In this document: piece after piece, positions 20,001 through 28,403 of the stretch
How positions within the stretch are numbered: position 1 is the first letter of the stretch
How the letters are laid out: the number at the start of each line of letters is the position of its first letter
NCBI RefSeq assembly: GCF_019511445.1
Contig: NZ_JAEUAN010000003.1
Location: 248,001 to 312,000 of the forward strand
DNA: 64,000 nt
DNA from: Aliirhizobium wenxiniae
GTDB lineage: Bacteria; Pseudomonadota; Alphaproteobacteria; Rhizobiales; Rhizobiaceae
Reading direction: 5' to 3'
Notes under the pieces: generated by a model
Databases searched by the model: none
Seen by the model: the letters and a program-made list of their open reading frames with translations, nothing else
Told to the model about the DNA's origin: nothing
Program-made: the position numbers and the translations under genes

Positions 20001-23000
20001 ACGTCTCGGTCGAGCTGCGTAAGATCGCTCGTCGCACCTGGCGTTATTTCGAAATGTTCGTGACGCCGGAGCACAGCTATCTGCCGCCGGACAACTATCA
20101 GGAAAAGCCGAACCCGTCGGTCGCCAAGCGGACTTCGCCGACCAATATCGGCGTCTATCTCCTGTCGACCATTTCGGCGCGTCATTTCGGCTGGATCAGC
20201 TTTGCCGAAACGGTCGAGCGGCTGGAACAGACGATCGCGACCGTCGAGAAGGCCGACAAGTTCCGCGGCCATATGTATAACTGGTATCACATCGACACGA
20301 TGAAGCCGCTGATGCCGCGTTACGTGTCGTCGGTCGATAGCGGCAACTTCGCCGGTCACCTGATCGCCATTTCGTCGGCCTGCCGCATCTGGGCGGAAGC
20401 GCCGTCGGCGCATCTGCAGGGCAATCTCGATGGTTTGGGCGACGTCGCCGGAATTCTCGGCGAAACGCTGAAGGCGCTGCCCGACGATCGCAAGACGGTT
20501 CGCCCGCTGCGTCGCCGCCTCGAAGAGCGGATCAACGGCTTTGCCAATGCGCTGGCCGCCGTCAAGCGCGAGCACGAATTCGCCTCGATCCGCATCATCA
20601 ACCTGTCGGTTCTCGCCCGCGAGATCCAGAAGCTGTCGCATAACCTGGACCACGAAGTTCGCTCTGCCCAGAGCGAAGAAGTGACCAAGTGGGCGGCCTC
20701 TCTGGTCACCACCTGCGAAGCGCATATTGCCGACTCGACATTCGACAACGCCAATGTCGAAGAGCTGCGGGATCGTCTGGCATCGCTTGCCGTGCGCGCC
20801 CGCAAGATCGCCTTTGCGATGGACTTCAAGTTCCTGTTCCGCAAGGATCGCCGCCTTCTGTCGATCGGCTACCGGGTCGAGAGCAATGAAGTCGACGAGG
20901 CCTGCTACGACCTTCTCGCCTCCGAAGCGCGCCTGACCAGCCTGTTCGGCATCGCCAAGGGCGACCTGCCCAACGAGCACTGGTACAAGCTCGGCCGCCA
21001 TGTCGTGCCGATCGGTGCTCGTGGTGCGCTGGTGTCTTGGTCGGGCTCGATGTTCGAATACCTGATGCCGCCGCTCGTCATGCAGGAGCGTCAGGGCGGT
21101 ATTCTCAACCAGACCAACAACCTGATCGTCAAGGAACAGATGAACCATGGCCGCCGTCTCGGCACGCCGTGGGGCATTTCGGAAGCCGCGTTCAATGCGC
21201 TCGACCATCAGATGCACTATCAGTACACCAATTTCGGTGTGCCGACGCTGGGCCTGAAGCGTGGTCTCGGCCAAAATGCCGTCATCGCGCCTTACGCGTC
21301 GATCCTTGCCAGCCAGTACGATCCGACGGCCGCCGTCGAAAACCTTGCCGAACTGCGCGATCTCGGTGCGCTCGGCATCTATGGTTACCACGATGCGGTC
21401 GATTTCACCCCGACCCGCGTGCCGGAAGGCAAGCGCTGCGCCGTCGTCTACAACTACTATGCCCACCACCATGGCATGTCGATCGCGGCTGTCGCCAACG
21501 TCGTCATGAACGGGTTGCTGCGCGAACTCTTCCATGCCGATCCGGTGATCGAAGCGGCCGAACTGCTGTTGCAGGAAAAGGCGCCGCGCGACATCCCTGT
21601 CATGAGCGCCAAGCACGAGGAAAAGCCGGGCACCGGCGGCGGCGAATTGCTGCGCCCGGAAATCCGCACGATCAACAGCCCGGCCACCAAGGACCGAGAA
21701 CTGGTTCTGCTTTCCAACGGCCATTACTCGCTGATGATGACGGCGACCGGCTCTGGTTATTCCCGCTGGAACGGTCTTTCCGTTTCGCGCTGGAAGCCCG
21801 ACCCGACGGAAGACCGCTGGGGCCAGTTCATCTTCCTGCGCGACACTGCAACCAACGACTGGTGGTCGACGACGACCGAGCCGCGTCGTGCGGAAGGCGA
21901 GCAGTCCAAGGCCGTGTTCGGCGATGAAAAGGCCGAGTTCCACAAAACGGTCGGCGACCTGACCAGCACGGTCGAGGTCATTGTCGGCACTGAACACGAT
22001 GCCGAAGGCCGTCGCGTGACGCTGCTCAACATGGGCACCGAAGACCGCTTCATCGAAGTCACTTCCTATATGGAGCCGGTGATTGCCGGTGATGATGGCG
22101 ATAACGGCCACCCGGTCTTTTCGCGCATGTTCATCAACACCGAGATCGGCAAGCGCGGCGACGTGATCCGCGCCTGGCGCAACAAGCGTGATCCGAGCGA
22201 ACCGGACATGCTGGTGGCCCATCTCGCCGCCGACCACGCCGGAACGGATCGCCCGACGGAATATGAGACCGACCGCCGAAAATTCCTCGGCCGCGGCCGC
22301 ACGCTGTCGGAGGCTGCCGCCTTCGATCCGGGCGCGTCGCTGTCGAACACGGACGGTTTCACGCTCGACCCGATCCTGTCGCTGCGCCGCAGCGTCCGGG
22401 TGCCGGCGGGCAAGAAGGTAAGCGTCGTGTTCTGGACCATCGCGGCACCGAAGCGCGAGGATCTCGACAAGGCGATCGAACATTACCGCCATGCGGAGAG
22501 CTTCCAGAGCGAGTTGACCCAGGCCTGGACCCGCACCCAGATGCAGATGCGCCATCTCGGCGTCACCTCGCAGGATGCTGCCGCATTCCAGCATCTGGCG
22601 CGTTATCTCGTCTATCCCGACATGCAGCTTCGCGCCGACCAGCAGACGCTGCAGGCCGGAATGCAGGCGCAGTCGGGCCTCTGGACCTCGTCCGTCTCGG
22701 GTGACCTGCCGATCTTCACCCTTCGGATCAATGACGAAGCCGACATGCCTGTCGCCAAGGAAGCGATCCTGGCGCAGCAATATCTGCGTTCGCGCGGCGT
22801 GCTCTCCGATCTCGTCATCTTCAACGAGCGGGCATCCGAAGACGCGCAGGACATGCAGCAATCGATCGAGCAGATGGCAACCCGCATGGGCCAGGAAGGC
22901 GGACGCCAGCATGTGTTCACCCTGCGTCGCGATCTTCTGGAAGGTGCAGGCGCCGAAGGCATGATCGCCGCTTCTCGCGTCGTCCTGCATGCCCGCAACG

Positions 23001-25489
23001 GCCAGTTCGGGGATCAGTTGAACCGCACAAGCACGATCTTCGCGCCGTCGACGGAACAGCAGATCGAAGCCGATCGCCGTCCGCTTCTGAACGGCGAGAT
23101 CTTTGCCGCTCCCGAAGTGCTGCCGAAGGAACCGACGGATCTCGAATTCTGGAACGGTATCGGCGGCTTCTCGGAAGAGGGCAACGAGTATGTGGTGCGC
23201 CTTAATGGCGGCCAGTCGACGCCGCATCCGTGGATCAACATCATCTCCAACGATACGTTCGGCTTCCACGTTTCGGCGGAAGGCGCCGGCTTCTCCTGGG
23301 CGGAAAACTCCCGCGATTACCAGCTGACGCCGTGGACCAACGACCTCGTCATCAATCGGCCGGGCGAAGGTTTCTACGTGTCCGACACGGCAACGAACAA
23401 GGTCTATACTCCGTTTGCCGCACTCTCGCGTCGTTCGGAAGTCCAGTTCGAAGCCCGCCATGGCCTCGGTTATTCGGTCTTCTCATCCGAAGAGGACGGC
23501 CTGAAGCTGGAACTGACGCAGACCGTCGACCGGACGCGTCATGCCAAGTTCTCGCATATCAAGCTGAAAAACTCCGGCTCGGAAACGAAGAAGCTGAAGC
23601 TTTACGGCTACGTCGAATGGCTGCTCGGTTCGAACTCTGCAAAGACCGTGCCCTTCATCCTGCCTTCGCGAGACGAAGCGACGGGCACGCTGTTTGCCAC
23701 CAATGCGTTCAGCATCAATTTCAGCCGCTTCGCTTTCCTCGGCATGGCTGAAATGCCGACCGGCTTCACGGCGAGCCGCCGTGAATTCATCGGCCGCTTC
23801 GGTTCGGTACAGATGCCGGCGGCCGTGATGGGTGCGTCTTCGCTCAGCGGTTCGCTCGATCTCGACGGCGATCCGTGTGCTGCACTCGCCTACGACGTGG
23901 AGCTTGCTCCGGGCCAGGAAACCGAAGTCACCTTCTTCCTCGGCGATGCCGCGACGAAGGAGGAGGCGGTTGCACTCTCCGCCGAGCTCAAGACCGTCAG
24001 GTTCGACGGCGCGCTGGCGGCAAACCGCGGCTTCTGGAACGAGTTCACCGGACGTCTGAAAATCTCGACGCCGGACAAGTCGCTCAACAACATGGTCAAT
24101 CACTGGCTGCCCTATCAGGCGCTCGGTTGCCGCATCATGGCCCGTACCGCCTTCTATCAGGCCTCGGGTGCATTCGGCTTCCGCGACCAGTTGCAGGATA
24201 CGCTGGCCTTCCTCGTGCACGAGCCGTCGCTGGCCCGTCGTCAGATCATCAATGCCGCCTCGCGCCAGTTCAAGGAAGGCGACGTGATGCACTGGTGGCT
24301 GCCGCATAACGGCTCCGGCGTGCGCACGACGATCTCCGACGATGTTGTCTGGCTCGCCTATGGGATCAACCAGTATGTCTCGGTCACCGGTGACCAGACC
24401 ATTCTGGACGAGCAACTGCCGTTCCTCTCCGGCCCGATCCTCGAAAAGACGAAGCACGATGCCTTCATCCAGCCCGAGGTGACGAACGAGATCGCCGATC
24501 TTTACGAGCATGCGGCGCGTGCGCTCGATCTCGCGATTGATCGCACCGGGGACCTTGGCTTGCCGCTGATACTCGGCGGGGACTGGAACGACGGCATGAG
24601 CCGTGTCGGCGTCAATGGCCGCGGCATGAGCGTCTGGCTCGGCTGGTTCCTGGCAGCTGCGTTGCGTGACTTCATTCCTTATGCGGAAGCACGCAAGGAC
24701 AAGAAACGCGTCGACCGTTGGAAGAAGCATATCGACACGCTGAAGGATGCGCTCGAAACCGACGGCTGGGACGGTGCCTATTACCGTCGCGGTTACTTCG
24801 ACGACGGCACGCCGCTCGGCTCTGCCAAGAGCGACGAATGCCGCATCGACAGCCTCGGCCAGTCGTGGAGCGTATTGTCCGGCGAAGGCCGGATGGACCG
24901 GCGCGACCAGGCGATGGATGCGGTGATGAAGGAACTGGTGGACGAGCAAGCGGGCGTCATTCGCCTGTTCACACCTCCGTTCGAGAAAACCCGCCAGGAT
25001 CCGGGCTATATCAAGGCCTATCCGCCGGGCGTGCGTGAAAACGGCGGCCAGTATACCCATGGGGCTATCTGGGTCGTGATGGCGCTGGCGCAGATGAAGC
25101 GCGGGGACGATGCTTGGAAGTGCTTCCAGATCCTGAACCCGATCAACCACGCGCTGACCCGCGAGGCGGCCGAAACCTATCGCGTCGAGCCTTACGTCGT
25201 TGCCGCTGATGTCTATGGCGCCGGTGACTACCAGAGCCGCGGCGGCTGGACCTGGTATACGGGTTCTGCGGGCTGGCTCTATCGCGCGGCGATCGAAGGT
25301 ATTCTCGGCATCAAGCGCAATGGCGATCGACTGACCGTCGATCCGTCGCTGCCGACCGGCTGGGATGGTTTCGAGGCCGAACTGACGATCGACGGCAAGG
25401 CTCATGTGATCAAGGTCGCGGGCGGAACGGTCACCGTCGACGGCAAGAAGGCCGGCAAGGATGGCGGGTTCAAGCTGTCGTCTAAATAA
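17027..25489 (+). CDS. ndvB: cyclic beta-1,2-glucan synthase
   Basis: NdvB (ChvB, Cgs) is an inner-membrane enzyme that primes, elongates, cyclises and length-controls beta-1,2-glucan from UDP-glucose. The product is about 2820 residues, the size known for rhizobial synthases. Parts in order: N-terminal region; a membrane-helix pair near 405-450; a glycosyltransferase domain (about 450-800) with DADTRLIRDA near 624 and QHRWARGDW near 769; further helices near 808-853 and 940-980; a glucoamylase-like middle domain (about 1310-1550, with PWGISEAAFNALD), the segment linked to cyclisation in this family; and a C-terminal GH94 phosphorylase-like half with GGDWNDGMSRVG near 2519 that controls ring size. 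It partners with ndvA. Confidence 0.97.
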   Translation: MSLDTPKPGSSRETDVKQIDHNDSIRATYLTIDDLRDCGVRLGRGEAQELPGLMSFEFFQQHSDNEKEILRVYRAAALDVDAGASITPAAEWLLDNYYIVEEAIQEVRRDFPKKFFKQLPTRVIEGQKMPRVLALAWLYVAHTHSGVNRETLAAMVEGFQENEPLEIGELWALPSFIRFVLIENLRRIATRVDRSRNMRKRANDVADEIIRLNDETESAKVLAGVADLARDNTFAAQFLYRMRNASQSTTFATQWIEERLAEAGTDVETVTQSEQSRLSSGNVTMGNIIKSLRLIIDTEWSVWFEDVSQIDKLFREHTDYEALDFGSRNAYRNRIEKLARLSKRSEAEVTQAAIKLSQDAAEKDPDVRETNVGAFIVGRHRKELEAAVGYNPPILQRAVRAYRKLNWLAIAAPVILLTVLALVITGHFLVQAAIPLIVVFFLLLMFALPASEGATGLFNTVVTYFVKPARLVGYEFKEGIPEEAKTLVVVPCLITDRDTVDELVRNLEVHYLANPQGEIYFSLLSDWRDSKLEQTEADLEILDYAKREIASLNARYKDEVPSDRFFLLHRRRLFNPNEGVWMGWERKRGKLHELNLLLRGDRDTTYLQGANTVPANVQYVMTLDADTRLIRDAATKLVGKMHHPINRPVLDPETNQVVRGYGLMQPRVTPSLTTGTEASVFQRVFSVGRGLDPYVFAVSDVYQDLTAEGSFTGKGLYHVDAFEASLKGRIEENAVLSHDLLEGSFARCALVTDVELVEDFPTRYEVEVSRQHRWARGDWQLIPYIIDAKRGVTALGRWKMLDNLRRSLTPIAWFFASVLGWYFMDPLGALIWQILLIFSLFVAPTISLLTNLLPRSSDNVAKAHFYSVWSDVRSTNAQVALRIVFIADSACIMTDAIGRSLYRLFVSRKLMLEWKTAASIQSNAQGSPTDYYRAMWHAPAIAVLSILLAAIPGDNAFLVGIPFAILWIFSPLVAWYVSQSAETEDKLFVPENVSVELRKIARRTWRYFEMFVTPEHSYLPPDNYQEKPNPSVAKRTSPTNIGVYLLSTISARHFGWISFAETVERLEQTIATVEKADKFRGHMYNWYHIDTMKPLMPRYVSSVDSGNFAGHLIAISSACRIWAEAPSAHLQGNLDGLGDVAGILGETLKALPDDRKTVRPLRRRLEERINGFANALAAVKREHEFASIRIINLSVLAREIQKLSHNLDHEVRSAQSEEVTKWAASLVTTCEAHIADSTFDNANVEELRDRLASLAVRARKIAFAMDFKFLFRKDRRLLSIGYRVESNEVDEACYDLLASEARLTSLFGIAKGDLPNEHWYKLGRHVVPIGARGALVSWSGSMFEYLMPPLVMQERQGGILNQTNNLIVKEQMNHGRRLGTPWGISEAAFNALDHQMHYQYTNFGVPTLGLKRGLGQNAVIAPYASILASQYDPTAAVENLAELRDLGALGIYGYHDAVDFTPTRVPEGKRCAVVYNYYAHHHGMSIAAVANVVMNGLLRELFHADPVIEAAELLLQEKAPRDIPVMSAKHEEKPGTGGGELLRPEIRTINSPATKDRELVLLSNGHYSLMMTATGSGYSRWNGLSVSRWKPDPTEDRWGQFIFLRDTATNDWWSTTTEPRRAEGEQSKAVFGDEKAEFHKTVGDLTSTVEVIVGTEHDAEGRRVTLLNMGTEDRFIEVTSYMEPVIAGDDGDNGHPVFSRMFINTEIGKRGDVIRAWRNKRDPSEPDMLVAHLAADHAGTDRPTEYETDRRKFLGRGRTLSEAAAFDPGASLSNTDGFTLDPILSLRRSVRVPAGKKVSVVFWTIAAPKREDLDKAIEHYRHAESFQSELTQAWTRTQMQMRHLGVTSQDAAAFQHLARYLVYPDMQLRADQQTLQAGMQAQSGLWTSSVSGDLPIFTLRINDEADMPVAKEAILAQQYLRSRGVLSDLVIFNERASEDAQDMQQSIEQMATRMGQEGGRQHVFTLRRDLLEGAGAEGMIAASRVVLHARNGQFGDQLNRTSTIFAPSTEQQIEADRRPLLNGEIFAAPEVLPKEPTDLEFWNGIGGFSEEGNEYVVRLNGGQSTPHPWINIISNDTFGFHVSAEGAGFSWAENSRDYQLTPWTNDLVINRPGEGFYVSDTATNKVYTPFAALSRRSEVQFEARHGLGYSVFSSEEDGLKLELTQTVDRTRHAKFSHIKLKNSGSETKKLKLYGYVEWLLGSNSAKTVPFILPSRDEATGTLFATNAFSINFSRFAFLGMAEMPTGFTASRREFIGRFGSVQMPAAVMGASSLSGSLDLDGDPCAALAYDVELAPGQETEVTFFLGDAATKEEAVALSAELKTVRFDGALAANRGFWNEFTGRLKISTPDKSLNNMVNHWLPYQALGCRIMARTAFYQASGAFGFRDQLQDTLAFLVHEPSLARRQIINAASRQFKEGDVMHWWLPHNGSGVRTTISDDVVWLAYGINQYVSVTGDQTILDEQLPFLSGPILEKTKHDAFIQPEVTNEIADLYEHAARALDLAIDRTGDLGLPLILGGDWNDGMSRVGVNGRGMSVWLGWFLAAALRDFIPYAEARKDKKRVDRWKKHIDTLKDALETDGWDGAYYRRGYFDDGTPLGSAKSDECRIDSLGQSWSVLSGEGRMDRRDQAMDAVMKELVDEQAGVIRLFTPPFEKTRQDPGYIKAYPPGVRENGGQYTHGAIWVVMALAQMKRGDDAWKCFQILNPINHALTREAAETYRVEPYVVAADVYGAGDYQSRGGWTWYTGSAGWLYRAAIEGILGIKRNGDRLTVDPSLPTGWDGFEAELTIDGKAHVIKVAGGTVTVDGKKAGKDGGFKLSSK

Positions 25490-25518
25490 GGCCTGCGTTT
25501 CGACTATCATTTGATATG

Positions 25519-25563
25519 GCATCGCCCCGGAGACCGGAATGGTTTTCGGGGCGATGCTTTTCT
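25519..25563 (+). terminator. rho-independent terminator after ndvB
   Basis: GCATCGCCCCG (25519-25529) pairs perfectly over 11 bp with CGGGGCGATGC (25547-25557) and is followed by a short T-run. Confidence 0.88.
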
Positions 25564-26072
25564 AGATGGGCATGATCGCAAACTCCCTTGGAAAAGAAGG
25601 GCAGCACAGGTGACCGCAACGGGAGATCCCGTCACGGCCGGCTCATTGGGAGAGGCGGGCAGTGCGATAGTGGGTGGTATGGGTGTCAGGCATTCTGCCC
25701 GCCCGATCGTTTGGCGTTCCGAAGGTTGGCGGATGTGGCGCATTCCGCTTTTGCCTTCCGGTGGAGGTTTTGCCCTGACGGCATCACTTCCCGCATGACG
25801 ACCATAATCTCGCGCCGGATCTTGCTCCGTAGGCGTCCGGTTCGCGACCCGGCCCCATGCTCGATGACGGGATCAGGTTACGGCGAAACATCGAGGCGTG
25901 GATGATAGGGGAAGGTGTTTTCGGCAAAGACTTGATCGCAAAGAGCGATTTTTGCAGCAATTGCTATTTTCATCCCCGGCGCCAATAGGTTCGCGGGGAA
26001 GAATACAGGCCTGCCGAAATACTCCTGCTTTGTACGGAGCTTCGGATACCGCCGCGGCTACTTGCAGCCTGA
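25564..26072. other. non-coding stretch after ndvB
   Basis: About 500 bases with no convincing gene. Open frames on both strands (for example 25588-25905 plus and 25873-26193 minus) are rich in arginine, serine and cysteine, have no family resemblance and look like chance frames. I see no tRNA or known structured RNA. Confidence 0.5.
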
Positions 26073-26104
26073 TTGTCATCCCAGGCAGAGCCCCGGGATG
26101 ACAA
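26073..26104. repeat. short palindromic intergenic repeat
   Basis: TTGTCATCCC (26073-26082) and GGGATGACAA (26095-26104) are perfect 10-bp inverted arms with a GC-rich centre that can extend the stem (GGC/GCC). It lies just beyond the stop of the small ORF at 26115-26252. The GTCATCC core recurs in the larger repeat at 61695-61785. Confidence 0.7.
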
Positions 26105-26114
26105 GAGGAATGTC

Positions 26115-26252
26115 TTAGAAAATTCCGAGTGTAACCGCGCCGACGAAGGCGAAAGCCGCCACGGCGAGTGCCAGATGCGTAACAGTCTGCCAACTGCCGT
26201 GAACCGTGTGGCGGTGGGAAAGCGATCGTGTCTGAACAGTCGAATGCCGCAT
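26115..26252 (-). CDS. 45-residue putative single-span membrane protein
   Basis: A short minus-strand ORF begins at the ATG 26252-26250 with GGAGGAAG just upstream, a nearly ideal ribosome-binding site, and ends with TAA at 26117-26115. The product starts MRHSTVQTRSLSHRH, basic and histidine-rich, and finishes with a hydrophobic segment (LALAVAAFAFVGAVTLGIF, residues 27-45) that could span the membrane once with the basic end in the cytoplasm. I do not recognise a family and assign no function. Support is the good ribosome-binding site, the sensible topology and an otherwise empty region. Confidence 0.55.
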   Translation of the reverse strand: MRHSTVQTRSLSHRHTVHGSWQTVTHLALAVAAFAFVGAVTLGIF

Positions 26253-26444
26253 GATCTTCCTCCAGCTTTTCTTAAGCCACCATTCTCCGGGTGATGACTG
26301 ATGCTACCTTATCCCTATCAACTTGGTAGAGATAAAGTTCCAAGCAGAACGAGCGGATTGGAAAATCCTTTTCCGTTAATGCCTGTATTGTGGCGTTAAC
26401 GGTTTATTATGCCCCACGGTTCCCGACTGCGCCTTTTTGTCGCC

Positions 26445-27419
26445 TCAATCCGGGTTCCGCTCCAGCGCCATGCGAAAGATGTCGCCATCGACATTGCCGC
26501 CCGAGCAGACCGCAATCACGGTGTCACCAAGCGCCTCACCGTGGAAAAGCGCTGCCGCAAGCGCCACGGCACCACCCGGCTCGACGACGATCTTCAACCG
26601 GCTGAAGGCAAGCGCCATCGCCTTCAATGCCTCGGCTTCAGTGACGACAAGCCCTGCGCCGCAAAGTTTTGACATGATCGGGAAAGTGATGTTTCCCGGC
26701 TGCGGCGTGATGATCGCATCGCAAAGCGAACCTGATTGCCTGGCGTTCTTCTCTATCGTGCCGGATGCCAGCGAACGCGTGACGTCATCGAACCCTTCCG
26801 GCTCGCAAGGGTGGACGATAAAGCCGGGCGCCTTGGCCGCAAGCGCCAGAGACACGCCGGAAATAAAACCGCCGCCGCCTGTGGGCACGAGAACATCGGC
26901 CTTTTCGATCCCCAATTCAGCCGCCTGTTCGGCGATTTCGAGACCCGCCGTTCCCTGCCCCGCGATCACCAGCGGTTCATCGAACGGCCGGACCAGCGTC
27001 AGGTCGCGCTCGGCCGAAAGCCGTGCGCCGATCGCATCGCGATCATCGGTCGCGCGATCGAAAAGCACCACTTCAGCGCCATAGGCACGGGTATTCTCGA
27101 TCTTGATGCGCGGTGCATCGGACGGCATGATGATGACCGCCGGAATGCCATGCAGCTTTGCGGCAAGCGCCACGCCCTGCGCATGATTGCCGGAAGAAAA
27201 TGCGATCACGCCCTTCGCACGAACCTCCGGCGCAAGCCCCGAAATTGCCGACCATGCACCGCGAAACTTGAACGAGCCCGTATGCTGCAGGCATTCGGGT
27301 TTGACGAAAATCCGGCGTCCGGCGATCTTGTCGAGGAAGGGCGAGGAAAGCAGGGGCGTGCGACGGGCATGGCCGTCGAGACGGGCTCGGGCGGCTTCGA
27401 TCATGGCAATATCGGTCAT
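26445..27419 (-). CDS. threonine/serine dehydratase-like PLP enzyme
   Basis: A 324-residue fold-type II pyridoxal phosphate enzyme. The cofactor lysine is in TGSFKFRGA (about residue 51), SSGNHAQG binds the substrate carboxylate and GGGGFISG holds the cofactor phosphate. There is no C-terminal ACT-like regulatory domain, so it resembles catabolic threonine dehydratase, serine dehydratase or serine racemase rather than biosynthetic IlvA. It would deaminate threonine to 2-oxobutanoate or act on serine or hydroxyaspartate. AAGGA precedes the ATG. It follows the EEP/cls pair on the same strand after about 120 bases. Confidence 0.88.
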   Translation of the reverse strand: MTDIAMIEAARARLDGHARRTPLLSSPFLDKIAGRRIFVKPECLQHTGSFKFRGAWSAISGLAPEVRAKGVIAFSSGNHAQGVALAAKLHGIPAVIIMPSDAPRIKIENTRAYGAEVVLFDRATDDRDAIGARLSAERDLTLVRPFDEPLVIAGQGTAGLEIAEQAAELGIEKADVLVPTGGGGFISGVSLALAAKAPGFIVHPCEPEGFDDVTRSLASGTIEKNARQSGSLCDAIITPQPGNITFPIMSKLCGAGLVVTEAEALKAMALAFSRLKIVVEPGGAVALAAALFHGEALGDTVIAVCSGGNVDGDIFRMALERNPD

Positions 27420-27539
27420 GGAAATCCTTGCTCGGAAAGGCTGCGGTAGGTGAATGACAAAAGCCTATTATCGGCTCGGACCCGCGTAAAGCGAAGGTCG
27501 CCGGGAAGATTGTCACCCAGTCAATTCAGCAAGCCAATT

Positions 27540-28352
27540 TCAACGTGCAAGCCTCGCACCGATCTTCACCACTGCCTTGATCGGCAGATGGTCCGATGCC
27601 CGCCGGGAAAGCGGCGTATCATGGGTTTCGACACGATCGATCAAGCCCGGCCGGTTGGCCATGATACGGTCCAGCGCCAGCACCGGCAGTCGTGATGGAA
27701 AACTCGGCACGGCCGATGGCAGGCCGAATACCGTTGCCAGCGTGTTGAGCGACGAACGATCGCCAAGCCGCCATTCGTTGAGATCGCCCATCAGCACGGT
27801 CGGGTGCTCTTCGCGGGCGCGGAGAATATCGAGGATCATTCGCGCCTGCTGCTGGCGGGACCGGTTGAGCAGGCCGAGATGCGCGGCAATCACCCGAAAC
27901 GTATTTCCGCCTGCAAGGTCGAGTTCCGCCATCAGCGCGCCGCGCGGCTCCAGCCCCGGCAACTTCACCTGGTGCACATCCCGCACCACGCCTTCGCGGA
28001 AAAACACGACATTGCCGTGCCAGCCATGCGCACGGGCAACACCGGAGACCGGCACCGGGAAAAGCCCCGTTTCCCGCTCCATCCAGGCAAGATCGAGAAG
28101 CCCGCGGCGTTCACCGAAGCGCGTATCCGCCTCCTGCAGCGCAATGATATCGGCGCCGATCTCGCGGATCACCTGGGCGATCCGGCCCGGATCGAACCTG
28201 CCGTCAACCCCGACGCATTTGTGCACGTTATAGGATGCGACGAGCAGGCCGGTTGCCGGATCATGGGCGGAATGCATGCCGTTTCCGCGCGTCTTGTGGG
28301 CGCGGATCGACGCTATGATGCTGGCCGGCAGGGTTGTACGTTTCTCATGCAT
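27540..28352 (-). CDS. endonuclease/exonuclease/phosphatase (EEP) family hydrolase
   Basis: A 270-residue metal-dependent phosphodiesterase-fold protein. The four family motifs are visible: VASYNVHKC, ALQEADTRF, MGDLNEWR and the C-terminal ASDHLPIKA with the catalytic aspartate-histidine. Members act on nucleic acids, inositol phosphates or sphingomyelin; there is no signal peptide. The gene follows the phospholipase D-type gene by about 50 bases on the same strand, a pairing that suggests a role in phospholipid or phosphodiester turnover. An in-frame ATG at 28277 is an alternative start. Confidence 0.82.
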   Translation of the reverse strand: MHEKRTTLPASIIASIRAHKTRGNGMHSAHDPATGLLVASYNVHKCVGVDGRFDPGRIAQVIREIGADIIALQEADTRFGERRGLLDLAWMERETGLFPVPVSGVARAHGWHGNVVFFREGVVRDVHQVKLPGLEPRGALMAELDLAGGNTFRVIAAHLGLLNRSRQQQARMILDILRAREEHPTVLMGDLNEWRLGDRSSLNTLATVFGLPSAVPSFPSRLPVLALDRIMANRPGLIDRVETHDTPLSRRASDHLPIKAVVKIGARLAR

Positions 28353-28403
28353 CGTCGTCGTTCTTCAGTTTACACCGACGCAGATCACGCCGACCGGTAG
28401 AAA

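Noticed and set aside
19934..23461. 1175-codon minus-strand open frame within ndvB
   Set aside because: It is an antisense shadow of a GC-rich gene, with no recognisable motifs; ndvB is unmistakable on the plus strand.
23483..25522. 679-codon minus-strand open frame at the end of ndvB
   Set aside because: It also runs antisense through the GH94 half of ndvB and across its terminator, with low-complexity composition.
25511..25905. Two overlapping plus-strand frames after ndvB
   Set aside because: They start inside or just after the ndvB terminator hairpin, lack good ribosome-binding sites and have chance-like composition.
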